The notes beneath the pieces were generated by a model that was not told the DNA's origin, did not search any database, and saw nothing but the letters and a program-made list of their open reading frames with translations. DNA of 52,674 nt. Origin: an uncultured Eubacterium sp. (GTDB lineage Bacteria > Bacillota > Clostridia > Lachnospirales > Lachnospiraceae). Both the position numbers and the translations under genes were made by a program. Numbering within the stretch: the stretch's first letter is position 1; every line of letters begins with the position of its first letter. Positions 42,060 through 50,800 of this stretch are shown piece by piece. Location: assembly GCA_910579075.1 (NCBI GenBank), contig CAJTSV010000015.1, forward strand, positions 1 through 52,674. Direction: 5' to 3'.

Positions 42060-42341
42060 ATGCGAAAATTAAAGGTATACTTAGATACATCGGTTATCAG
42101 CCATTTATTACAAGAAGATGTACCTGAGAAGATGGCAGATACAAGTGGAAAGCGGGGAATGATTATGATTGCAAAACCAGTTATCAGTCCAGATTTTACT
42201 ATTGAAGATATTCATAAGATTAGGGAATATCATTATGAACTTACAAAAAATATGACAAAGCAAGAAAAAATTAATTTCTATAATGAAGGCGGGAGAGCCT
42301 TTTTGAAAGAAATGGAAGAAAGAAAGCTGCAAAAAATGTAA
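42060..42341 (+). pseudogene. PIN-domain start fused to an antitoxin-like protein
   Basis: The frame of 93 residues opens as a PIN toxin, MRKLKVYLDTSVISHLLQED, with the first catalytic aspartate (D9). After about residue 29 the PIN fold stops. From the internal ATG at 42168 (GGGG seven bases upstream) it reads MIAKPVISPDFTIEDIHKIR then EYHYELTKNMTKQEKINFYN, a short protein often coded beside PIN toxins. A deletion has thus joined toxin start and antitoxin. The internal start could still give an intact 57-residue antitoxin. Confidence 0.5.
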
Positions 42342-42415
42342 TAATTATGGACACAATGGTCATTAGTCCAGATTCTGCCATTGAAAAACAGAAAAATCAG
42401 CATACGCACAACTTT

Positions 42416-42450
42416 GAACGAACTGCCCCCCAAGTTCGTTCATTTTTATT
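42416..42450 (+). terminator. Intrinsic terminator after the toxin-antitoxin remnant
   Basis: Perfect 9-bp arms GAACGAACT and AGTTCGTTC around an 8-base loop, followed by ATTTTTATT. It may also be a relic of a mobile element. The following 150 bases up to 42601 hold no gene I can support. Confidence 0.6.
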
Positions 42451-42601
42451 TGGTTCGTTCAATTATGCACCAAGGGCAAACCACCGCCTACGGCATACAA
42501 GCAAAAAAACAAGTCCTGCCAGTCTATCAAATTGAAAAAGCCTTGAAATCAAGAGATTTAAACCATCTTTGCACCTATCCTTTGTATCAATCTCGGTACT
42601 G

Positions 42602-42847
42602 TTATATCAGCAGCGCATACGTGAAGCTGCTGTCATCCAGTCCGCACAATACCAGAATCGACAAAACAGCCTTTATCATGCCGCCGATTAACGCCGGAAT
42701 CACTGGTGTAAAGGTTGTGGAAATCACGCTTACAATCGTGGTAATGACAGAAGGCTTTCCCCCGCCTTCTTCCGTTTTGCTGCCAGAAGCCCCGGCATCT
42801 GATTTTCCGGCTGTGCCGCCCATTTCATGAATCATTTTGTAATCCAT
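42602..42847 (-). pseudogene. PTS EIIC (beta-glucoside/sucrose type) remnant
   Basis: Eighty-one residues. From about 40 on, VISTTFTPVIPALIGGMIKA then VLSILVLCGLDDSSFTY is the standard first membrane part of EIIBC permeases for beta-glucosides or sucrose. The EIIB domain is absent and the protein stops just after the first helix. A perfect AAAGGAG precedes the ATG, and the N-terminus MDYKMIHEMGGTAGKSDAGA is linker-like. So it is a truncated scrap that may still be translated. Confidence 0.6.
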
Positions 42848-42879
42848 AAAAATCTCCTTTCCGCTGCCATTACAGGTAC

Positions 42880-42934
42880 AAAAAAAAAGACCACAGCAAA
42901 ATTATGCCTGTAAGCATAACTTTTGTGTGGTCTT
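42880..42934 (-). terminator. Intrinsic terminator of the chemoreceptor gene
   Basis: On the minus strand AAGACCACACAAAA pairs with TTTTGCTGTGGTCTT, extended by TTATGC and GCATAA around a short loop, and runs into nine U residues. It starts 12 bases after the chemoreceptor stop. Confidence 0.88.
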
Positions 42935-42945
42935 GCCTGCGTTTT

Positions 42946-44892
42946 TTAACGAAGCTGAAACCTGCGTACCAGGCTGTTCATCAGCCCAGACTGTTCGGAG
43001 AGCTTTTGTGCAGTCGCAGCACTCTGCTCCGATGTATCAGAGGTATTTTGGATAACCGAAGAAACCTGCCCGATTCCCTCTGTAATCTGGGAAATCGCAA
43101 TATTCTGGTGCTCTAACGCTTCTGCCACGGTACCCATTTTGATGGCCACATTTTCTGCAATGGAACTGGTCTTATCCAGCGATTCCGTCACTTTGACAAC
43201 TGCCTGGCTGCCTTCAGAAACAGCGGCAATAGAGCCCTCAATCAGCTCCTTGGTAGCTTTTGCCGCCTCGTCAGATTTGGCAGCCAGCTCGCGCACTTCA
43301 TCGGCTACCACGGCAAAGCCTTTTCCATCGCCGCCTGCCCGGGCTGCTTCTACAGAGGCATTCAGGGCCAGGATATTCGTCTGAAAGGCAATGTTTTCAA
43401 TCGTACCGATAATTCTGCTGATTTCTTCAGATGTTTTGGAGATTTTCTCCATAGCGGTGTTCATCTCTTTGACAAAATCCACGCTGACCCCAAGCTGCGC
43501 ATCTGCCCGGGCCACAAAATGCTCCGCTTCACTGGCTGCAGACACAGTCTCACCGGCACTTTTCGCAATGCCGGCAGCTGTAGCTGAAATTTCCTGGATA
43601 GCGCTGGCCTGCTCTGCTGCCCCCTGGCTCAGGGACTTGGCCCCGTCAGATACCTGGACGGCACTGGAAGCCAGTGTCCCCGCAGACTGGCTGATTTGAT
43701 AAAGCGTCTCTTTCAGGGAACTGTGAATTGACCGGATAGACTGCTCTATCGCTGAGAAATCCCCCCAGTATGTACTGGTAATATTCTCCCGGAAATCTCC
43801 CTGAGCCATCCTGCCCAGGTGATGCGACACATCCTGTACCACATCATTCAGGCGGAGTATGGTAGCATCCAGGGCTTTTGTCAGCCTGGCCGTCTCATCC
43901 CTGGAAGACACAGCCGGAGCCGGAGTCTGCAAATCTCCGTCTGCCAGCTTTTCCAGCCGGGCAGCACAGAATTGAATCGGCCTGGAAATAGACCGCCCGA
44001 CCCAGACTGCCACAGGGAATGTGGCAATTACCACAAACACAACTACCAGAATCGTCAAAAGAATGCTCCGGTCCAGGGTCGATTTGAATTCCCGCTGGCT
44101 GGCCTCAATGGCGATACTCCACTCCTGATTGCCGCCAATCGGAGCAAATCCGACCAATTTGTTATCGCCATAAAACTGATATTCGCCGAAGCCCGTTTCT
44201 CCCTCAATCATACGCTGGTTCACCGCTGCCACATCCGCTGCGCTGGAATCCGTTTTTGCAGCTTCAATCATATTTGAGCCTTCCTCTACGACAGAAGCAT
44301 CCCTATGGCCGATGACATTGCCCCTGTTATCCAGCACATAGGCCACGCCGCTGCTGCCCATAGACAGATTTATCACAATGTCTGACAGAAAATCGGCGCT
44401 GATTGCGCCATAAACCACGCCGTCAAAGCGGCCATCGTTTATAACAGGCACCTCCAGGAGAAAAATCATCTGCTGTCCATCGTTCATAATGCTGGAAATG
44501 CAGGGCTCCATAGAAGATTTGCACTGCTGAAAATAATCCTCCCCAGCATAGCTGTCTCCGGTAGAAGATACTCCGTTTTCATCCATTTTTCCGGTATAAA
44601 GAAAACCATTGCGCGTGGCAATGTCATCGCGGACCGGAATCAGTTCCGGGGCATCCGGCTCAGATTCCCGGAAAATATCGGAAGCGGCAGCCTCCTGCAG
44701 TGCCGTCCAATAGTTCCCCATTTTCCACTCCACTGCGTCTGCCGCCATCTGTGTGGCAGGCCCCAGGGTCTTTGTCATGACATCATCAATCCCGCTGGCG
44801 TTCAGCAGGGCCGTAATCAGGCCAATCAGTACAGATCCAGCCAGAACCACCGATAACATACTGATTTGAATTTTTGATTTAATCGACTTCAA
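42946..44892 (-). CDS. Methyl-accepting chemotaxis protein, dCache type
   Basis: Chemoreceptor of 648 residues. A transmembrane helix at about 10-31 and another at about 280-302 enclose a large sensor domain. Within it, YTGKMDENGVSSTGDSYAGE then DYFQQCKS and SGVAYVLDNRGNVIGHRD are typical of dCache ligand domains. A HAMP domain follows (PVAVWVGRSISRPIQFCAAR), then the methyl-accepting coiled coil. The signalling tip IAFQTNILALNASVEAARAG with EVRELAAKS is perfectly conserved. The start codon is TTG at 44892 with GAGGAAG upstream; the in-frame context gives no ATG. The gene is monocistronic, with the palindromic element 44930-45024 in its leader. Confidence 0.92.
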   Translation of the reverse strand: MKSIKSKIQISMLSVVLAGSVLIGLITALLNASGIDDVMTKTLGPATQMAADAVEWKMGNYWTALQEAAASDIFRESEPDAPELIPVRDDIATRNGFLYTGKMDENGVSSTGDSYAGEDYFQQCKSSMEPCISSIMNDGQQMIFLLEVPVINDGRFDGVVYGAISADFLSDIVINLSMGSSGVAYVLDNRGNVIGHRDASVVEEGSNMIEAAKTDSSAADVAAVNQRMIEGETGFGEYQFYGDNKLVGFAPIGGNQEWSIAIEASQREFKSTLDRSILLTILVVVFVVIATFPVAVWVGRSISRPIQFCAARLEKLADGDLQTPAPAVSSRDETARLTKALDATILRLNDVVQDVSHHLGRMAQGDFRENITSTYWGDFSAIEQSIRSIHSSLKETLYQISQSAGTLASSAVQVSDGAKSLSQGAAEQASAIQEISATAAGIAKSAGETVSAASEAEHFVARADAQLGVSVDFVKEMNTAMEKISKTSEEISRIIGTIENIAFQTNILALNASVEAARAGGDGKGFAVVADEVRELAAKSDEAAKATKELIEGSIAAVSEGSQAVVKVTESLDKTSSIAENVAIKMGTVAEALEHQNIAISQITEGIGQVSSVIQNTSDTSEQSAATAQKLSEQSGLMNSLVRRFQLR

Positions 44893-44929
44893 ATATCATC
44901 TTCCTCTCATCTGATTTTACAGGAAATGC

Positions 44930-45024
44930 GGGACTGTCGCATCAGAAAAATACTGCCAGATATCGTATATATAAATTGTTTTCATACAATATCTTGTATA
45001 TATTTTGCTTAGTGCGACAGTCCC
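44930..45024. repeat. Palindromic repeat element, copy 2 (95 bp)
   Basis: Perfect 12-bp inverted ends GGGACTGTCGCA and TGCGACAGTCCC. Inside, two copies of a GATATCGTATATA-like sequence lie in opposed orientation around an AT-rich centre. It aligns with 40579-40675. It begins 37 bases upstream of the chemoreceptor start. The other ~120 bases before 45148 show no gene. Confidence 0.8.
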
Positions 45025-45147
45025 TTTCTATATCTTTTTTCCCATAATATATTAGCATGAAGGAACAAAATATTCAATTAAAACTTATGCTGTTCCAATG
45101 GCCGGTGACTCAAAGCTTATTCCAAACAGATGCTGCCATTTCATTTA

Positions 45148-46032
45148 TCAGTCCGGCCGTTCACTGCTCTTACAGTGGTCTACCGTAAACGAATATTCTG
45201 ACACGGCATGTTCGTCCATTGCCGCAAAAGCCTGCCTGGCTTTTTCTTCCGTTTCAAATTCCCCAATGCAGAAAATATAGCGGCCATCCTTTGTCCCTGC
45301 GATTACGCCATTGCTCTGCGCAAGCAGCTCCGGCATAAGAGCCAGTTCTTCCGACATTTCCATCTTGCGGCTGCGGATAAACCATACTTCCCTGTCCTGC
45401 TTTGGGCTGGCGTACAGACGCAGCTCCAGCGAAGCCGGTTCCCGGTATTCCGTCACCTCAAAGCCCGTGCCCGGCTGCAGCTCCAGCACAATGCGGACAG
45501 CAGAATCATCCAGAAGCATCTCTCTGTATGCCGTTTTAATATAAGAACATTTTTCTGCTTCCTCTATCAGCTTCTCCGGCTGGCAGCTGCGTATTCCATG
45601 AACCGTAATGGCAATCCGCTCCGGGGCAGCAAATTGTTCGATATGATATGCCGGCGCGTCTGCTGCCTGTTCACCCGCTCCGGTATCGCCTGCCGGTACG
45701 TCTGCTGCCTGTCCGCCTGTCGGCGGATTCTGGCTGAATACCAGCCTGAGTTTTTCTTCTTCTGCTTCCATATCCGCCTTCAAGCCGTCCGAACGCTGGC
45801 CCCCTGAACCAATATGGAATATCCGGACTGCATCGCCGATAACCGGTATTTGTGCAAGCGCTGCATACACAGACGGTGTATTTGATGCTGTCAGAAAGAC
45901 GGCAGACACCATTGCAATAGCGGCAAATATTCTGGCATTTGCTTTTCTTTTACGCAGCACTGCTTTTTCCAAAATGCCAGAAACCTCTGCTGGTATTTCG
46001 ATATTTTCATATTGCTCCCGATTCATTCCCAT
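45148..46032 (-). CDS. Probable anti-sigma factor, DUF4179-like
   Basis: Membrane protein of 294 residues, partner of the ECF sigma factor upstream. The cytoplasmic N-terminus of ~33 residues reads EIPAEVSGILEKAVLRKRK. One membrane helix follows at about 35-53 (IFAAIAMVSAVFLTASNTPS). The outer part has SVYAALAQIPVIGDAVRIFH, as in DUF4179-type anti-sigma proteins. It then has a low-complexity linker with AADVPAGDTGAGEQAADAPA. The last ~40 residues, GRYIFCIGEFETEEKARQAF, look like a SPOR-type peptidoglycan domain. The gene overlaps the sigma gene by 26 bases. The signal is probably at the cell wall; that is inference. Confidence 0.72.
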   Translation of the reverse strand: MGMNREQYENIEIPAEVSGILEKAVLRKRKANARIFAAIAMVSAVFLTASNTPSVYAALAQIPVIGDAVRIFHIGSGGQRSDGLKADMEAEEEKLRLVFSQNPPTGGQAADVPAGDTGAGEQAADAPAYHIEQFAAPERIAITVHGIRSCQPEKLIEEAEKCSYIKTAYREMLLDDSAVRIVLELQPGTGFEVTEYREPASLELRLYASPKQDREVWFIRSRKMEMSEELALMPELLAQSNGVIAGTKDGRYIFCIGEFETEEKARQAFAAMDEHAVSEYSFTVDHCKSSERPD

Positions 46033-46519
46033 AAGCCTCCTCCTCCCGGATTTTCTTTAACAGCCGGTATGTTCTCGTTTTTACCGTACTTTCCGGCATG
46101 GAAAGAATTTCTGCCATTTCCTTAAAGCTGCGTTCTTCAAAATATTTTAAAATCAGCAGCGTTTTTTCATCCGCAGTCAGTTTATCCAGATACCGGTAAA
46201 CATCGATTCTTTCCTCTGCCTTACGGAACATGCTTTCATCCGGCACGTCCATATACGTTTCATATGAAACCCATCTTTTTTTCTGTTTTAAAAAACGGTA
46301 TGCTTCATAAATGATAATCCGGCTCATCCATGTGTCAAAATACTCAGGATGTTTCAGCTGGTGCAAATGGCAGTAGCCTTTATAGACCGCTTCTGAAAGT
46401 ATTTCCAGGGCATCCTGCTCATTTTTGGTGTAGCAGTATGCCAGCCTGTAATATTTTTCCCTGGATGCTTCCCACTGGACTGCAAACTGTTCTTTTGTAA
46501 ATCGTTTCAAGCAAAACAC
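46007..46519 (-). CDS. ECF-type RNA polymerase sigma factor
   Basis: Sigma-70 family factor of about 170 residues. Region 2 reads YRLAYCYTKNEQDALEILSE then AVYKGYCHLHQLKHPEYFDT and WMSRIIIYEAYRFLKQKK. Region 4 reads LTADEKTLLILKYFEERSFK then EMAEILSMPESTVKTRTYRL. It is close in kind to SigV-like factors. The frame is open to 46615. AAAGGGGG is one base from the ATG at 46528 but ten from the GTG at 46519, so GTG is chosen with moderate confidence. It overlaps the anti-sigma gene, the usual sigma/anti-sigma coupling. Confidence 0.85.
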   Translation of the reverse strand: MFCLKRFTKEQFAVQWEASREKYYRLAYCYTKNEQDALEILSEAVYKGYCHLHQLKHPEYFDTWMSRIIIYEAYRFLKQKKRWVSYETYMDVPDESMFRKAEERIDVYRYLDKLTADEKTLLILKYFEERSFKEMAEILSMPESTVKTRTYRLLKKIREEEAYGNESGAI

Positions 46520-46612
46520 GTCAGCCATTCCCCCTTTCCCAATCATTTGTGATTGTTTTATGCAGGTTAGAGCAGGCTGGCTGGCAAATAGTTTCAGCGG
46601 ATTGTGAGAAAA

Positions 46613-46648
46613 CAAAAAAAGACATTTACTCCTGACAGCAAATGTCTT
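46613..46648 (-). terminator. Intrinsic terminator of the aldo/keto reductase gene
   Basis: On the minus strand AAGACATTT pairs with AAATGTCTT around a 12-base loop and runs into a U-tract. It lies 25 bases after the reductase stop and just before the sigma factor gene, so the two transcripts are separate. Confidence 0.8.
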
Positions 46649-46672
46649 TTCCTGAAATTTCTGAAACGGTGC

Positions 46673-47815
46673 TTAAAACAATTCCTTCATTTTCCGCATC
46701 CTGTCTATAACCGGAACCTGGAACGGGCATCTGCTCTCACATCCGCCGCATTCGATGCAGTCTTTCGCACCTGCAGGCAGCTGGGCATAATGCGCGCGGA
46801 CAGTGCCTGGCACCTCGCCCTGCATGCATGCAAGGTCGTATAATTTATTCACCATCGCGATGTCAATTCCCGCCGGGCATGGCGCGCAGTGGCCGCAATA
46901 GGTACACTGCCCTGTCGAAAAAGCATGCTTCGGTGCCGCTGCGAGCACGCTTGCATAATCCTTCTGTGCATCCGAAGCGGTTTCATATGCCACGGCTTCC
47001 GATACATGCTGCGGATTATCAAAGCCTGCCAGAATCGATGCCACAGCCGGACGCGTCAGTGCATAATGAATGCACTGCACCGGTGTCAGCGCCACGCCAA
47101 ACGGTGAGGTTTCGGCATGAAACAGACGTCCCCCGGCATATCCCTTCATAACCGTTATGCCAATCCGGTTCTGCTCGCACAGCTGGTACAGCCGCTCCCT
47201 CTCCGGCGCAATCCCGCTGAGTGATTCCTCATACTGTTCTGCAAAATACTGTTCCAGATCTGTCACTGGCGGCAGCATATCGAAGGCTGGATTGATGCTG
47301 AACAGAATCATTTCGATTTCGCCCTGGCAGGCTGCCATTTCAGCAGTCTGCGGATTATGGGTGCTCATACCGATATGACGGATTTTCCCTTCTTTTTTCA
47401 GCTGGCGCACATATTCCATAAACTCCCCGTTTATAACCCGCTCAAATTCTTCCTTCGTATCAATAAAATGTATCATGCCAAGGTCCACGTAACCGGTCTG
47501 CAGCCTGGCCAGCAGGTCTTCAAAAGCCGGCTTCACTTTGGAAAGCTCCCTTGACCTGACGTACTGCCCGTTTTCCCAGATAGAACCGATATGCCCCTGA
47601 ATCATCCACCGGTCACGCTTTCCTTTGAGCGCCAGCCCGATATTCGACCGTACATTCGGCTCCGACATCCAGCAGTCCAAAAGATTGATTCCTTCCTTTT
47701 CGCAGGTATCAATCACAGCTTTTACTTCTTCCGTATTATGGCGCTCCAGCCATTCTCCCCCAAGGCCGATTTCACTGACCATAAGCCCTGTTTTTCCAAG
47801 TTCGCGATATCTCAT
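46673..47815 (-). CDS. Aldo/keto reductase-like protein with ferredoxin tail
   Basis: Protein of 380 residues: an aldo/keto reductase barrel (about 1-280) followed by a two-cluster ferredoxin domain. The tail has CTYCGHCAPCPAGIDI and CIECGGCESRCPFQV, two 4Fe-4S motifs. The barrel starts MRYRELGKTGLMVSEIGLGG. At the usual catalytic place the sequence is GINLLDCWMSEPNVRS, so the aspartate is kept but the tyrosine four or five residues later is not. The lysine strand reads DRWMIQGHIGS, without lysine. So classical carbonyl reduction is doubtful. AGGAG six bases before the ATG at 47815 sets the start (a frame opens at 47851). Substrate unknown. Confidence 0.85.
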   Translation of the reverse strand: MRYRELGKTGLMVSEIGLGGEWLERHNTEEVKAVIDTCEKEGINLLDCWMSEPNVRSNIGLALKGKRDRWMIQGHIGSIWENGQYVRSRELSKVKPAFEDLLARLQTGYVDLGMIHFIDTKEEFERVINGEFMEYVRQLKKEGKIRHIGMSTHNPQTAEMAACQGEIEMILFSINPAFDMLPPVTDLEQYFAEQYEESLSGIAPERERLYQLCEQNRIGITVMKGYAGGRLFHAETSPFGVALTPVQCIHYALTRPAVASILAGFDNPQHVSEAVAYETASDAQKDYASVLAAAPKHAFSTGQCTYCGHCAPCPAGIDIAMVNKLYDLACMQGEVPGTVRAHYAQLPAGAKDCIECGGCESRCPFQVPVIDRMRKMKELF

Positions 47816-47857
47816 CCTGTTCTCCTTTTTCTTATCCTGTTTTTCCGGCACGCCTGT

Positions 47858-50800
47858 TCAGGACAGCAGCCTGTCCAGCGCCGCAAGCAGTGCTTCAACA
47901 TCAATCGGCTTTGCCAGATGCCCGTTCATTCCGCACTTGATGGCCTGCTTTTTATCTTCTTCAAATGCATTCGCCGTCATGGCCAGAATCGGTATCGAAG
48001 CATGTGCCTTATTTTCCAGTGCCCGGATTGCCTTCGTCGCTGTATAGCCGTCCATAACCGGCATCTGCACATCCATCAGCACCAGCTGGTAATATCCCGG
48101 GTCAGATTTTTTGAGCATATCCACTGCAATCTGTCCATTCCCGGCTATATCGGTCGTAAATCCCGCATCCTCAAGAATTGCCGAAGCAATCTCCTGGTTG
48201 ATTTCATTGTCCTCTGCCAGCAGGATATGCCCGCCGTGGTGCAGCACCGGCTCTTTTTCCGCAGATGCCTGTTCTGCTTCTTCCGTTTCCACAATCGAAT
48301 GCAGGCATCCCCGCAGCTCGGATAAAAACAGCGGCTTGCTGCAGAATGCCGAAATGCCGGCTTCCTTCGCCTCGTCCTCGATATCCTTCCAGTCATAAGC
48401 CGTCAGCAGGATAATCGGCACCTCGTCGCCCATTTCCCTGCGGATTCTGCGGGTAACTTCAATCCCGTTCATATCCGGAAGCATCCAGTCAATGACATAC
48501 ACCGTATAGTTATCCGCCCTGGTTACGGCCTGACGTGTACGCAGCAGCGCTTCTTTTCCGGAAAGCGTCCATTCCGCCCGCATTCCAATCTGGCTCAGCA
48601 TATATGTCACGCTGTCACATGTATTAAAATCATCATCCACCACAAGCGCCCGGCAGTTTTTCAGCTTTGGAATATCCATCTGCTGTTTTCCCCCGTCGTG
48701 CAGGCGGAAAGAAAAGCATACGGTCACTTCCGTGCCCTTGCCAAGCTCGCTCGATACTTCAATCGTGCCATTCATCAAATCCACAATGTTTTTCGTAATC
48801 GCCATGCCAAGGCCGGTTCCCTGAATGCCGCTGATGGTGCTGTTTTTTTCTCTTTCAAACGGTTCAAAAATATGTGCCGCAAATTCCCTGCTCATCCCAA
48901 ATCCGTTATCGCGGATGGTAAATATGTAATCGGCACGTCCTTCGGCCGTACCGGGCCGTTCTGTTATCCGCATGCTGATAATGCCGCCTGCGCCTGTGTA
49001 TTTGACCGCATTGCTCAAAAGATTCAGCAGCACCTGGTTCAGCCGCAGCTTGTCGCAGCAGATTTCCTCATGCAGGACATCCACCGCATCCATATACAAC
49101 TCCAGCTGCTTGGCATGAATATCCGACTGCAGAATGCTGCGCAGCCCGTGCAGGATATCCGGCAGGCTGCACGGCTTTTCGTCCAGATGCATCCTGCCGC
49201 TTTCGATACGGCTCATATCCAGCACATCGTTAATCAGGCTCAGAAGATGATTGCCCGAGGTCATAATCTTTTTCAGGTATTCCCCTACCTGCTCGTGCTG
49301 GTCGATATGTGCAATTGCAAGCGCTGTAAACCCGACAATCGCATTCATCGGTGTGCGTATATCATGCGACATATTTGACAAAAAGACGCTCTTTGCCTTG
49401 CTGGCCCGGTTCGCCTGCATCAGTGCGGTTTCCAGCAGGTTTTTCTGCTCCATCTCCTTGCGGATTTCTGCATCTACGCTGCGCAGGCCGATAACGATGC
49501 CGCACTGCCTGTTCCAGCTGCCAGCCCGCACCGCTTTCAGCTGGTAATAAAACACCTCGCCGCCGGTAACAGCGCGGTAATTGGCATGCTGCACGCCATG
49601 CTCCGCCAGCTTCTGCCGCAAATCATCCACCCTGCAAAACTGCCGCATCTTTTCCCGGTCTTCCTCATGCACGACTGCCTGGATATACTGCTCCATGCTC
49701 TGCTCAAAATAAATGTTTCCATGCTTATCCGCCGTAAACGCACCCTCGTCACACACGTCCCTGCGTATCGGCACGCCGGCTCCCGTATTCAGGTCAAAAA
49801 AGCAGGCAATACTGTAATCCACAGTCAGGGCCTGCATCAGCTCTGTCTGGCGCTGCTCCTTTTTCTTTTCCTGAAGCTTCTGCGCGGTACAGTCCAGCAA
49901 AAACCGCTGGTAAAACAGCTCGCCGTCTTCCATCAGCAGCTTTACATTTCCCATAATATGCAGAATCTCGCCGTTTTTATGCCGGACACGGTACTCTGTG
50001 CTGACGCTGTCGCCTTCTTTTTCCAGGCTTTCGATACACTCCGTAAACCGTTCCCTGTCTTCTTCCAGAATAGACCCTGCAACCGTCTGAAACCCGTCTG
50101 CTTCCATTTCTTCCTGGGACGCATACCCGAGAATCTTAAGCGCCGCCCGGTTAATACTCAGCACGCGGCTGCCATCGGACGTATGCCGGATAACGCCGCA
50201 GTCAATCGTTGTAAAAATTTTCTCCAGTGTCTGGTTTTTCTGTACAATCTCCTGCTCATACACCCGTTCCTGCGTAACGTCAATGGCAACGCCGACAGTT
50301 CCCATGACACTGCCGTCCAAATCGTAAAGCGGGGATTTGTAAGTCATCAGTGTCCGCGTGCCTGTCCCGGTCTGCACCAGTTCTTCCGACACAAACGTCC
50401 TGCGGCGACTCATGACTTCTTCCTCTGATTCAATGCATGCCGGGTCATCCTGCTCCACATCCCAGATATAAGCATGCCGCTGTCCTTCCACCTGCTGCTT
50501 AGTTTTTCCGACCGTCTGGCAGAAGCTGTTATTTACTTTTTTATGAACGCCGTTTTTATCCTTGTACCAGACCAGATTCGGCACATTGTTAATCGTTGCC
50601 TCCAAAAAATGCTCTGCCTGCCAGAGGTCTTTGCTCATTTTATAAGACTGCTGCCACCGCTCACAGCGGAACCGGATTTCTGCTTCCGTCATTGGCATTA
50701 CCCATAAATCTTTGATTTCGCAAAAATAATCCGCGATACTGTCCATCTGGCATTTTTCCAGCAGCAGAATCAGCTGTGCTTTCGCACATTTTGCTTCCAG

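Noticed and set aside
42381..42830. 149-residue plus-strand frame
   Set aside because: Its second half is antisense to the EIIC remnant and it runs through the terminator hairpin; no ribosome site.
49586..50428. 280-residue plus-strand frame
   Set aside because: Antisense to the PAS region of the hybrid kinase; no ribosome site or motif.
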